Assembly (NCBI RefSeq): GCF_007751715.1 | Contig: NZ_CP036292.1 | Coordinates: 3,286,001-3,350,000, forward strand | Length of the DNA stretch: 64,000 nt | DNA from: Rosistilla oblonga | GTDB lineage: Bacteria; Planctomycetota; Planctomycetia; Pirellulales; Pirellulaceae | Direction of reading: 5' to 3' | Shown: one piece after another, positions 1 through 8,339 of the stretch | Layout of the letters: every line of letters begins with the position of its first letter | Position numbering within the stretch: position 1 is the stretch's first letter | Program-made: the position numbers and the translations under genes | Notes under the pieces: generated by a model | The model's input: the letters and a program-made list of their open reading frames with translations, nothing else | Told to the model about the DNA's origin: nothing | Databases searched by the model: none

Positions 1-1277
1 CCATCGGCGGTTGATGCCAGCAGGGTCTTACCGTCGTCGATAAACTGCAGTCCGGTCGCAGGCGTCGGCAGCGCCGGAAACTGGTGCGACAGCCGACACT
101 CGTCGCGCTCCCAAACTTTGATCGAACCATCTTCGGCTGCGGTGCACAGCAGATCGCCAGCCGGATTGATCGCCAACGCGACGATCGGACGCTCGTGAGC
201 AAACCGTGCGATCGCCAACGGGCTGACCTTGGCTTCGCTGTGACTGGCGAGATTCCAGACTCGGATTCGATTGTCCGCACCGGCGCCGATCACCTGCTTG
301 CCATCAGGGGAAAAGCGGACGCAATATTGTTCGGCTAACGGTTGCCCCAGCGTGTCGAGCCGCTTGCCCGACGCGACGTTCCATAATTTGATCGTCTCGT
401 CGCCGCTGGCGGTCGCCAACACCTGACCCGTGGGATCGAAGCGAACCGCGTAGATTGGGCCGTTGTGTCCATCGAGCGTCTTCGTCGGTTTGTCGCTATC
501 GCGGTTCCAGATCCGAACGATTCGATCGTATCCGCCCGCCGCAATCGTTTGATTGTCGCGGGTGATGTCGACGGCATAGATCGTGTCGCTGGGCGTTTCC
601 CAACGGTTGACGAACTTCGCTTGCTGCAGATCCCACAAACCAACCTGCCCCGCCACGCCGGTGATCCCGCTGGCGACAAGTAGGTACTTTTCATCGTGCG
701 AAAATCGGACCGCATTGACTTTACCAGGCAACCCTTCGATCTGAGCGATCAATTGTTCGGAGCCCGCATCGACGATATCGACGCGGCCGAACTTAGCCAA
801 TGCCAACTGGTTTTTACCCGCTGCGAAATCGATCGCATCGATCCGCTGCTCGCTTCCCGGAACAGGATCGACTTTGGGGAACATCGGCGCCATCGGCTCA
901 GCCGTTGTAGGTTCGGCTCCCGGCGGCTTCGCTCCCTCGGCCAGCCACAGTTCGATGATTTCCAGATCTGCTTCGGACGGTTGTGGTTGGTCGGCTGGCG
1001 GCATCCGCGGTTCGGTTGTCCCACGCATCAGCGCCAACAACTGGCTCGCCGCTGGATCCCCGGGAACGATAAAGGGAGCGTCGCCGACGACTGCGGGAAA
1101 GTTATCCCAAACGTCCAACTGGACCTCGCCCGCTGCATCGCTTTCGTTGTGGCATGCGACGCAGTAGCTTTCGAGGATCGGGACGACTTCGCTGCGGAAA
1201 TCGATAGCTTCGTCGGCGATCGCCGCGACAGATGTCAGAAGCCAGCAGGACATAACAATCGAAACAGCCGGTCTCAT
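1..1277 (-). CDS. Secreted WD40-repeat protein with N-terminal planctomycete cytochrome c-like domain (C-terminus cut by window edge)
   Basis: The reading frame is open from an ATG at 1277 to the left edge, so the C-terminus is missing. The first ~21 residues are a signal peptide. A c-type haem motif CVACH follows at residues 39-43, in a region resembling the planctomycete cytochrome C domain (PSCyt1) with its usual partner segment around residues 75-110 (TTEPRMPP). From about residue 150 onward there are repeated WD40 blades (for example VGLWDLQQ, VRIWNRDSD, IKLWNVASG, IRVWNLAS, IKVWERDE), each with the usual G-H/W-D spacing. The family is abundant in planctomycetes, is probably periplasmic, and its exact role is unknown; a beta-propeller joined to a haem domain suggests a scaffold or redox protein. 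The domain assignment is firm, the function is not. Confidence 0.9.
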   Translation of the reverse strand, partial: MRPAVSIVMSCWLLTSVAAIADEAIDFRSEVVPILESYCVACHNESDAAGEVQLDVWDNFPAVVGDAPFIVPGDPAASQLLALMRGTTEPRMPPADQPQPSEADLEIIELWLAEGAKPPGAEPTTAEPMAPMFPKVDPVPGSEQRIDAIDFAAGKNQLALAKFGRVDIVDAGSEQLIAQIEGLPGKVNAVRFSHDEKYLLVASGITGVAGQVGLWDLQQAKFVNRWETPSDTIYAVDITRDNQTIAAGGYDRIVRIWNRDSDKPTKTLDGHNGPIYAVRFDPTGQVLATASGDETIKLWNVASGKRLDTLGQPLAEQYCVRFSPDGKQVIGAGADNRIRVWNLASHSEAKVSPLAIARFAHERPIVALAINPAGDLLCTAAEDGSIKVWERDECRLSHQFPALPTPATGLQFIDDGKTLLASTAD

Positions 1278-1413
1278 CTTGTGAGAACTCCTTCACGGGG
1301 ACGCGGTATAGGCGGGGAGAGGTCGATGGCCGAATTGGCCGAGGGAATCATCGGGGCGGGGTGGGATCCGACGCGTCGCCGCAGCAACGCGTCGGCAGAT
1401 CAAAGTTCAGGCG

Positions 1414-2310
1414 TTAGGGGAGCAGTCCCAAAGAAACCATCCAGTCCTGGCATCGCTGCGGCCACTGGGCGACGGGGTTTTTCGAGGGACGCATTCCGTA
1501 TCCGTGGCCACCCTTGTGATAAACGTGCAATTCGCAAGGGACGTTGTTCTGCTTCATCAGGATCAACAGCAGCGCCGCACCGATCGCTCGGTCGGCATCG
1601 TCGTAGCTGATCGCGACGAAAGTGGGAGGTGTTTCGGAATCGACAGTGACCTGCGGATCGAGTTGAGTTTTGTTTTTCGTGTCGACCAGATAGGCGGGAT
1701 AGATTGGGATCAGAAAGTCGGGGCGGCAGCTCAATTTGTCCGCTTCATCGATCGGCTCGTAAGTTGTGTCGCGGAAGTGGGTTCCCGCCATGACAGCCAA
1801 ATGGCCGCCTGCGGAGAAGCCGAGCATGCCGATGCGGTCGGGGTTGATCTTCCAGTCCTTTGCCTTGGATCGGACCAGGCGGACGGCCCGTTGAGCGTCT
1901 TTCAGCGGGATCGCATGTGGCGCGTCGGGATTGCGTCGCGGCACGCGGTACTTCAACAGGACCGCCGAAACACCGATCGAATTGAGCCACTCGCAGATCT
2001 CCGTCCCCTCGTGGTTGTAGGCCAAGATGTTGTATCCGCCTCCGGGACAGACGATCACTGTGGTGCCAGTCGATGCCGGTTCGGGGGCGGGATAGAAGGT
2101 CAGGATCGGTGTCGCGATATCGGTCAAGCGAATGATCGGATTCGGTTCTTCCTGAGGCCGGGTGGGCAATTGCCGTTCGGGCCCGACGGAGCTGGTTTCG
2201 CCCGGGGCTTCTTGAGGCCACAGTCGCACCGTCTCAAGCTCCGCTGCGGTTCCCGAACCAATGTTGCAAATCACGAATACACACCCGACAAGCGAGGCCA
2301 ACAACTTCAT
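1414..2310 (-). CDS. Secreted alpha/beta hydrolase (acetyl-xylan esterase / BD-FAE-like)
   Basis: 298 residues from the ATG at 2310. This start is preferred to the 132-bp upstream extension because it opens directly on a signal peptide (hydrophobic stretch about residues 3-22, then A-E-L-E). The oxyanion-hole motif CPGGGY lies at residues 88-93. The nucleophile elbow GFSAGGH places the catalytic serine near residue 166, an Asp pair sits at about 237-238 (SYDDA), and the catalytic histidine is near 269 (KGGHGYGM). These fit the secreted acetyl-ester or carbohydrate esterases that planctomycetes use on algal polysaccharides. Substrate cannot be read from the sequence. The gene stands alone, divergent from the response regulator gene downstream of the repeat pair. 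Confidence 0.85.
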   Translation of the reverse strand: MKLLASLVGCVFVICNIGSGTAAELETVRLWPQEAPGETSSVGPERQLPTRPQEEPNPIIRLTDIATPILTFYPAPEPASTGTTVIVCPGGGYNILAYNHEGTEICEWLNSIGVSAVLLKYRVPRRNPDAPHAIPLKDAQRAVRLVRSKAKDWKINPDRIGMLGFSAGGHLAVMAGTHFRDTTYEPIDEADKLSCRPDFLIPIYPAYLVDTKNKTQLDPQVTVDSETPPTFVAISYDDADRAIGAALLLILMKQNNVPCELHVYHKGGHGYGMRPSKNPVAQWPQRCQDWMVSLGLLP

Positions 2311-2463
2311 TACGATAAACTCCAGGTGACGATAGCGAACCAGTTTGAGGTTTCTGACTATCGTAACCGATCGGGCGTTGATCGTGGCAACGAATTTCAG
2401 CTCGCCGCGCTGCGAATCGTGGATTGAACCGCCCCGCAGCAACTGAAGCTGCCGCCGACGTTT

Positions 2464-2552
2464 CGTTTAACCGCGTGCCCAGCGGGCCGCGCTTTCGAGG
2501 TCGGCTAAAGCCTTTACTCCAACGCGCGGGGCGTTGCCGCCGCGGTTAAACG
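2464..2552. repeat. Short dispersed repeat, copy 1 (terminal inverted repeats)
   Basis: An 89-bp unit bounded by a perfect 12-bp inverted repeat: CGTTTAACCGCG at 2464-2475 and CGCGGTTAAACG at 2541-2552. The inside holds GTGCCCAGCGGGCCGCG and a core at 2501-2521 (TCGGCTAAAGCC...). It carries no reading frame. A second copy follows at once, and two related copies lie near 18.4 kb with the core inverted relative to the arms. It resembles a MITE- or REPIN-like palindromic element. Confidence 0.85.
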
Positions 2553-2571
2553 ATTGCGGCGGTGGACGCTT

Positions 2572-2650
2572 CGTTTAACCGCGTGCCCAGCGGGCCGCGC
2601 TTCTCGCGAGGTCGGCTAAAGCCTTTACTCCAACGCGCGGCGGTTGAACG
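2572..2650. repeat. Short dispersed repeat, copy 2 (tandem with copy 1)
   Basis: Same organisation as the copy at 2464, starting CGTTTAACCGCG at 2572. The right end is degenerate (CGGTTGAACG at 2641-2650) and the segment GCGTTGCCGCC next to the right arm is missing, giving 79 bp. Only 19 bp separate the two units. The core has the same orientation as in copy 1. Confidence 0.8.
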
Positions 2651-2874
2651 AGTTTGCGCAGTGCGGGAGTGGGCGGATCGGCAGCGCTCCGGTGTCCGCG
2701 ATGCCGCCAATCATATTCGGCAGAACAACCGCAACCGCTAAGACTGTTGCAAACCTTCAGTTTGCGGAGGTTGTCTCGGCGTGAAAGGACAAGATTCGGC
2801 GAACATTCAATATTCGTAACCAACAATTCATTCAGGCAACGATAAATCATGTCTCTCCGTTTAGTTTGACATTC

Positions 2875-4086
2875 ATGAGCACGGCAACTCTTCCTCCTCA
2901 GCGACCGACCGAATCGGCAGCGCCTCGTCCCGACAGTGGACAGCGTCCGGCAGGTCCTCCCAACGCGAACGGTCAAACCCGTTCGCCGCGGATCATGATC
3001 GTCGATGATGTGGAGGTCAACATCCTCACGGTCCAAGGCTATCTAAAGAAGGTTGGTTACCGCGATTTTGTCACGACCAGCAATCCGCACGACGCGTTGA
3101 AGCTGATCCACGATGCAAATCCCGATGTGCTGCTGTTGGATATCCAAATGCCCGAGATCAGCGGCTTGGATATTCTTCGCGTGATGGGGGCCGATCCGGT
3201 CCTGCAGCATCTTCCGGTCCTCGTCCTAACCGCCGACCAAGACCCTGTCACCAAACAACGAGCACTCGATCTCGGCGCAAACGATTTCTTGCAAAAGCCG
3301 ATCGATCCGCACGACCTCGTGCCACGCGTTCGCAACGCGCTGGTCCTTAAAGCTCACCACGATCAACTGTCGCGTCAGGCGACTTGGCTGGAACAACAGG
3401 TCAAGGCGCGAACCGCGGCGCTGTTGGCATCGCAACAACAATTGATCCTCAGTCTGGCTCGCGCGGCGGAGCATCGCGACAACGACACGGCGAACCATGT
3501 GATTCGCGTGGGTCGTTACGCTGGCGTGATCGCGCGAAAGCTGGGCTATCTAAGCAAGCGGATTCCGATGCTGGAACTTGCGGCTCAGCTGCACGATGTT
3601 GGCAAGATCGGTATCCCCGACGCGATCCTCTTAAAACCGGGAGCGCTGGAGCCGGACGAATACGAACTGATGAAAAATCACTGCTCGTTTGGCCGCAAGA
3701 TTATCGCGCCGATCTCGGGCAAGGATCTGGAAGTGCTGAGAACGCACGCCACGCTCGGCAACCAAATCCTCAAAGATCCCTGTTCGCCACTGCTGAAACT
3801 GGCCGCCAAGATCGCTCAATGTCATCACGAGCGTTGGGACGGCAAAGGATATCCGTTGGGACTGGCGGGCAACGATATTCCGATCGAAGCCCGAATCGTT
3901 TCGATCGCCGATGTCTACGATGCGCTCTCGAGCAAACGGCCCTACAAAGAACCGTTTCCTCGACAGAAGTGCTTCGACATCATTCGCGAAGGCCGCGGTA
4001 CGCAGTTCGACCCGCAGTTGGTCGATGCGTTTTTCAGCTGCTCCGAAGAGATCATTCAGATCCAGCTGGAACTGATGGACGACTGA
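2875..4086 (+). CDS. Response regulator with HD-GYP phosphodiesterase domain
   Basis: 403 residues from ATG 2875; a TTG nine bases earlier is also possible. An N-terminal receiver domain spans about residues 39-160, with the acidic pair D44/D45, phospho-acceptor D89 (LLLDIQMP), T119 and K141. A short coiled linker follows (about 160-190). Then comes an HD-GYP domain with the HD pair at about 240-241 (QLHDVGKIGIP) and the GYP motif HHERWDGKGYP at about 317-327. HD-GYP proteins usually hydrolyse cyclic di-GMP, so the predicted role is phosphorylation-controlled lowering of c-di-GMP. No partner histidine kinase is adjacent. The motifs look intact; the c-di-GMP substrate is inferred from the family. 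Confidence 0.92.
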   Translation: MSTATLPPQRPTESAAPRPDSGQRPAGPPNANGQTRSPRIMIVDDVEVNILTVQGYLKKVGYRDFVTTSNPHDALKLIHDANPDVLLLDIQMPEISGLDILRVMGADPVLQHLPVLVLTADQDPVTKQRALDLGANDFLQKPIDPHDLVPRVRNALVLKAHHDQLSRQATWLEQQVKARTAALLASQQQLILSLARAAEHRDNDTANHVIRVGRYAGVIARKLGYLSKRIPMLELAAQLHDVGKIGIPDAILLKPGALEPDEYELMKNHCSFGRKIIAPISGKDLEVLRTHATLGNQILKDPCSPLLKLAAKIAQCHHERWDGKGYPLGLAGNDIPIEARIVSIADVYDALSSKRPYKEPFPRQKCFDIIREGRGTQFDPQLVDAFFSCSEEIIQIQLELMDD

Positions 4087-4128
4087 TCGCCACTTCGATC
4101 GCTTCAGAGTCATTTCGCAGGTCGATTA

Positions 4129-6297
4129 TCAGCTGCCGGGAACCCACAGCTTGCTCCCTTCGCCGGGAGTTTGCGGAGGCGTCGGGCTATCGGGAGTCCA
4201 CAGACCTCCGCCGCCGCCCGCTGGTGGCGCTGGCGGTTCGCTGCCGACGCCCATCGGGGCTCCTCCTTGAGGCGGACCCTGTCGCGGCGATCCATCGGGA
4301 TTGATCAGGCCCAGTTCGACCAACATCTGTTGCAATTGCCCCATCACGGCAGCATCGTTGCTGAAGTCGGCGATGATCTCTTGCACGACCGATTGGAAGC
4401 CTTCGCTGTCTCCCGATTGGACGCGGCGAACGCATTCGTTTAACAGCATCGGTGCGTGAGAGACGCCGTTCGCCTTGGCCCACGTTTTCGCTTCGGCCAA
4501 CAACTCCATCGCCTTCTCTTCGTCGCTGGTCACGTCGATCAACGAGATGTAAGCGTGAGGTTTGATGCGGACTTCGTCTTCGCCCAAATCGATCGACAGC
4601 AATCGCTGTGCGGTAGCGCGTTGGACAGGAGTGCAGCGGAAGTTGCGGGCACGATCCAACAGGATGTAGAGTTGTTGGTGCGTCGCCGATTCGACGTTCA
4701 CGCGGTACAACGCGTCGACTGGCAGCGAATAGACTTGTTCGTCGTCGCTGATGTCGATCGGCTTCAGTGCGTCGACCTTCAGTGCGGTCCGCAATTGGTC
4801 GAGAACGGCGGGATCGTCGTACATCACGTCGTACGATTCGATCACGCGAACCAATGCGGTGCGTTGCAAGCTGAACGCTTCGTCTTCGAGCGTTTCGCCC
4901 GGCGTCTTTCCGTCGAACAGCGGCAGTGGCGTAGCCAAAACGCGGTTGACAAATTCACGGTTAGTGACGGCAGCTTGCAGCTTGCGAGCTTCGGCTTGCG
5001 TTCCCGCGACACGCATGATCGGCATGTTCACGCTCGCGGCGCTCATCAACGGAATCGTGTCTTCGTTGACTTTCGGTTCGCCCGAGACAGCGCTGAAGGC
5101 GGTGAAGAACTTCATCGCTTCGTCCAGCTCGCTGCTGCAAACGCTCAACAGTTCCAACCGTGCGGGGCGATCGGTTTGTTTGCCGAACAGCAACGCGTTG
5201 GTCAAGACCAAGGGGGCGACATCGGCAGCGGGCAGTTTGTCGGTTTCGGTCAGTTCGCGATCCAACAGCTGGAAGCCCGAACGCGGTGGGACTTCGTTTT
5301 CGTCGGTGTTGCCCGCCATGCGAATCACATCGGGGGGCAGTTGCACGACGCGGCTGCTGGCGATCAGCTCCTGTTCCAGCATCGCGAGGTCTTCGATTTC
5401 CCAGGTGTAATTCGAGCAGGGAGTGCAGATTTCGGGTTGGTCGGGAGCCAACAGCACCGAAAGTGCCAGGTCGCGAGCGCGGCGGTCGGCGTCGATCGTG
5501 TCGACCTCGCTCAACTTCTTCAAGATCTGCGATTGACGCTTGGCATCGCCACGCCAAATCGCACAGACCAACAGGCCGCGCAAGACGGCTTCTTCTTGCG
5601 GATTGCTGCGGGCTAACGATTCGAATTTTGATTCGGCCAGCAGAATCTGGTTTGCTCGCAACAGCACCGAAGCTTCGTCGTAGCGTTCGCGAACCGCTGG
5701 CGTCTTCGGTTTGACGTCCAGGGTAGGAACATCTTTCAACATGTTGCTGATTTCGCGCGAACGATTGACCTGCTCGACAGCCATCGATGCCAGGCGTTCG
5801 TTTTCGTAGCCTTGAGCGGTCAGCGCCAGGCCGGCGAAGCAGCGCGAAGACAACAGGTTGCCAGCTTGTGCAAACGACAGCGACAACACCGAAGCGACAT
5901 CGAGGACAAAGGTGTCGACGCCGTGGGAGGATTCGGCCAATGCTTGTAGCAACGATTCAGCTGCCGATTGGGTTTCGCCACACACGCCCCGGTAAGCGGC
6001 TTGTTGTGTCAGGGCCAGCGGATTGCTTGGCTGCAAGCGAATGAAACGCTCTGCATTTTCCGCCAACGCTTGGTCCTCCTTGAGTTCCAACAGCAGACGA
6101 CCGCGGATCGCCAAACACCAAGCCGCATCGGGATGTTCTTCGAGTACTTGGTTCAGACGATCGAGGGCGGCGACCATCTGGCCTCCGCTCATCATCTTCA
6201 GTACACGTTCCATCTCGTGGATCGAGTCTTTGCATTTGCAAAACTTAATCTTCTTGCCACTGCCACATGGGCAAACGCTGTATTGGTCGACAGACAT
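4129..6297 (-). CDS. Large TPR-type protein with N-terminal SEC-C zinc motif
   Basis: 722 residues. The N-terminus carries a SEC-C-like zinc motif, C9-x-C11-x8-C20-x-C22 (CPCGSGKKIKFCKC), as found at the tail of SecA and in many stand-alone proteins. The rest is alpha-helical with TPR-like repeats, clearest around residues 35-130 and 200-260, and ends in a low-complexity Pro/Gly-rich tail (about residues 665-722, QGPPQGGAPMG). No signal peptide or membrane segment is seen, so it is probably cytoplasmic. It converges with the HD-GYP gene with a 42-bp gap. Function unknown; zinc motif plus TPR suggests protein-protein interaction. Confidence 0.85.
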   Translation of the reverse strand: MSVDQYSVCPCGSGKKIKFCKCKDSIHEMERVLKMMSGGQMVAALDRLNQVLEEHPDAAWCLAIRGRLLLELKEDQALAENAERFIRLQPSNPLALTQQAAYRGVCGETQSAAESLLQALAESSHGVDTFVLDVASVLSLSFAQAGNLLSSRCFAGLALTAQGYENERLASMAVEQVNRSREISNMLKDVPTLDVKPKTPAVRERYDEASVLLRANQILLAESKFESLARSNPQEEAVLRGLLVCAIWRGDAKRQSQILKKLSEVDTIDADRRARDLALSVLLAPDQPEICTPCSNYTWEIEDLAMLEQELIASSRVVQLPPDVIRMAGNTDENEVPPRSGFQLLDRELTETDKLPAADVAPLVLTNALLFGKQTDRPARLELLSVCSSELDEAMKFFTAFSAVSGEPKVNEDTIPLMSAASVNMPIMRVAGTQAEARKLQAAVTNREFVNRVLATPLPLFDGKTPGETLEDEAFSLQRTALVRVIESYDVMYDDPAVLDQLRTALKVDALKPIDISDDEQVYSLPVDALYRVNVESATHQQLYILLDRARNFRCTPVQRATAQRLLSIDLGEDEVRIKPHAYISLIDVTSDEEKAMELLAEAKTWAKANGVSHAPMLLNECVRRVQSGDSEGFQSVVQEIIADFSNDAAVMGQLQQMLVELGLINPDGSPRQGPPQGGAPMGVGSEPPAPPAGGGGGLWTPDSPTPPQTPGEGSKLWVPGS

Positions 6298-6719
6298 GGG
6301 CGTGGAAGCCTCCGGTGCTGATTGATTGGGCTTGGCCTTCAGCCAAAGCGATCGGTTGGACCAGGCTCGAGCCTGGCGAATTGAATTATCGATTGAACTT
6401 GGCCTCGGCGGTACCCTAACGGTACGCGAGCAACCAATTCTGTGGGCGTTATGTTATCAAAGTTCGCAGTGCCTGACGACGGGACGCCGCCGCGGCGCCC
6501 CCTGTTTCCCGTTTTCATTTTGGTGCTGCGATTGGCTGTGTGGGAACGCTATCGATCGACTAACGATACACGCCCCAAGCGCGAATCGAACGTCCCCGCT
6601 GCGACGCTGCGAATTTCTTTTCCGTTGAGTTACGCTACTGGAAGCCGCGGCGAATCGGATCGGATATAACTTTTTGCGTTGTCGCTTTGCCGCCTCTCGT
6701 TTTTTAGGGAAATCCCGTC
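6298..6719. other. Intergenic region without a recognised gene
   Basis: About 420 bp between the divergent SEC-C/TPR gene and azoR. Short open frames here have no protein-like character. It presumably carries the two divergent promoters; no convincing -35/-10 pair, tRNA or repeat was found. Confidence 0.5.
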
Positions 6720-7346
6720 GTGTCCAAACTGCTGTATATCGAATCGTCGCCGCGGAAATCGCGTTCCAAATCGATCAAGGTCGCCAAAGCGTTTGTCGAC
6801 CAGTACCAAGCGTCGCATCCCGAGGACGAGGTGGTGACGATCGATCTTTGGCAAAAGACGCTTCCCGAATTTGATGGGTACACGATCGATGCGAGGTACC
6901 AGGTGATGAATGGTCCCGCGCACGACGCCGACCAAGCCGCGGCGTGGAAGAGCGTCGTCGATGTGATCGAGGAATTTAAGTCGGCCGATAAGTATCTGTT
7001 CAGTCTGCCTATGTGGAATTTTGGGATCCCTTACAAGCTGAAGCATTACATCGACGTGATCGCTCAACCGGGCCAGACGTTCAGCTTTTCTCCCGACACC
7101 GGCTACAGCGGCTTGGTCACCGGTAAACCGGTCACCGTCGTCTACGCCCGCGGCGGTGCTTACGGCAGTGATCAGGCCAAAGGGATGGATTTTCAAACCT
7201 CGTACATGCAGATGCTGCTCGGCTTCATCGGTTTCACCGAGATCCAATCGGTGGTGGTCGAGCCGACGATGGCTGCTGCGGACGACCTCGTCAAAATCGA
7301 AGCCGCAGCGGTCGAGAAAGCTCAGCAATTGGCAACGACCTTCTAA
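6720..7346 (+). CDS. azoR: FMN-dependent NADH-azoreductase (flavodoxin-like NAD(P)H oxidoreductase)
   Basis: 208 residues, the usual AzoR length, from a GTG start at 6720. The N-terminal flavodoxin-like strand and phosphate loop (LLYIESSPRKSRSKS, residues 4-18) bind FMN. The FMN-contacting segment SLPMWNFGIPYKLKHYID (about 94-111) and the later YARGGAY turn (about 142-148) are typical of AzoR. The family reduces quinones and azo compounds with NADH in the cytoplasm and is usually linked to quinone or thiol stress. The CitG-like gene follows after 20 bp on the same strand, so the two may be co-transcribed. Confidence 0.92.
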   Translation: MSKLLYIESSPRKSRSKSIKVAKAFVDQYQASHPEDEVVTIDLWQKTLPEFDGYTIDARYQVMNGPAHDADQAAAWKSVVDVIEEFKSADKYLFSLPMWNFGIPYKLKHYIDVIAQPGQTFSFSPDTGYSGLVTGKPVTVVYARGGAYGSDQAKGMDFQTSYMQMLLGFIGFTEIQSVVVEPTMAAADDLVKIEAAAVEKAQQLATTF

Positions 7347-7366
7347 GCTCAGAACCGTTTCCTTTC

Positions 7367-8278
7367 GTGAGCTCCAAGGAGTTACCCATTTCGAGTCCAA
7401 TCCGTCAAACGCCGTTCGATTGGCAGGCGGCCGCGAACCTTTCGGTCGGCGCGGCGGTTGGGCTCGCCTGTACCCTCGAGGCGACAGCTGTCAAAGCTGG
7501 CAACGTCTTTCCGGGGCAGGAGTTTCACGATCTGGGCGTCGCCGATTTTTTAGCTGCTGCGGCTGTCTGCAGTTGTGTAATGGATCGCGCCGACGATTTC
7601 AGCACCGGCCAGTTGGCGTTGGAATCGGTTCAGCGGAGCCGCGCTGCGACGCGTTCCAACGCCAATCTTGGGATCGTCTTGCTGCTAGCGCCGTTGGCCA
7701 AAGCGGCCGCTGCCGGCGGGCGACATTGCGACATCGCCGCATTGCGTCAGCAATTGACGCTGCTGTTGAACAATTTGACGCCCGACGACGGGCGACTTGT
7801 TTTTCAAGCGATCCGCGAGGCAGCGGCGGGAGGACTGGGGGACGCCGAATCACATGATGTCAACGCGCCACAGGCCGATGTCGATCTGTTGGAAGCGATG
7901 CGGATGGGACGCGACCGCGACAAGATCGCCGAACAATACAGCACCGGTTTCGCATTTGTCTTCGAAACCGTGGCCCCTTGTCTGCAGCGAGCGATCGTCG
8001 ACGAAGGGGATCTTTTGCGAGGCATCTCGCGGGCGCAGGTCGCTCTGCTGGCGGATCACATCGATACGCTGATCCAGCGGAAGTGTGGCGCCGCGATCGC
8101 GGAAGAGGCAAAGCAGCGAGCCCGCATTGTGTATGACGCTGGCGCTTTTGATGTCCGTTCGCCTGAATGGGGCTCGCTCAACGATTGGCTGTGCGGCGAC
8201 GGAAACCGCCGCAATCCAGGAACCACCGCCGACCTGATCGCGGCGGGGTTGTTTGTCCTGATTCGCAGCGGCTTTTGA
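7367..8278 (+). CDS. CitG/MdcB-family triphosphoribosyl-dephospho-CoA synthase-like protein
   Basis: 303 residues. Family motifs are visible: CTLEATAVKAGNV (about residues 35-47), a conserved H-D pair after it (FHDL), and NANLGIVLLLAPLA (about 98-111). CitG and MdcB make the prosthetic-group precursor of citrate or malonate lyases, but no lyase or holo-ACP synthase gene lies nearby. Planctomycete and archaeal members stand alone, and some have been linked to C1-carrier (tetrahydromethanopterin) gene sets, so the substrate here is uncertain. Start: GTG 7367 gives the stated length. A good Shine-Dalgarno (AAGGAG, 7376-7381) lies inside this frame six bases before an ATT codon at 7388, so a shorter product from a rare ATT start is possible. 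Confidence 0.85.
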   Translation: MSSKELPISSPIRQTPFDWQAAANLSVGAAVGLACTLEATAVKAGNVFPGQEFHDLGVADFLAAAAVCSCVMDRADDFSTGQLALESVQRSRAATRSNANLGIVLLLAPLAKAAAAGGRHCDIAALRQQLTLLLNNLTPDDGRLVFQAIREAAAGGLGDAESHDVNAPQADVDLLEAMRMGRDRDKIAEQYSTGFAFVFETVAPCLQRAIVDEGDLLRGISRAQVALLADHIDTLIQRKCGAAIAEEAKQRARIVYDAGAFDVRSPEWGSLNDWLCGDGNRRNPGTTADLIAAGLFVLIRSGF

Positions 8279-8319
8279 CAAGCCTAGTGGCTTGTCAACC
8301 TTTGATTTCAGGCCTGATG

Positions 8320-8339
8320 GTAGTGGACGAGGTTACGAG
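8320..8339. repeat. Left arm of a long hairpin split by the insertion sequence
   Basis: GTAGTGGACGAGGTTACGAG at 8320-8339 pairs with 9920-9939 (one G-T position). With the insertion sequence and one target copy removed, the two arms form a stem of about 24 bp around a ~17-nt loop, between the convergent citG-like and valS genes. It looks like a dispersed palindromic repeat or bidirectional terminator. Confidence 0.75.

Noticed and set aside
2575-3036. 153-codon minus-strand frame across the repeats and response regulator start
   Set aside because: It overlaps the receiver domain on the other strand and is partly made of repeat sequence.
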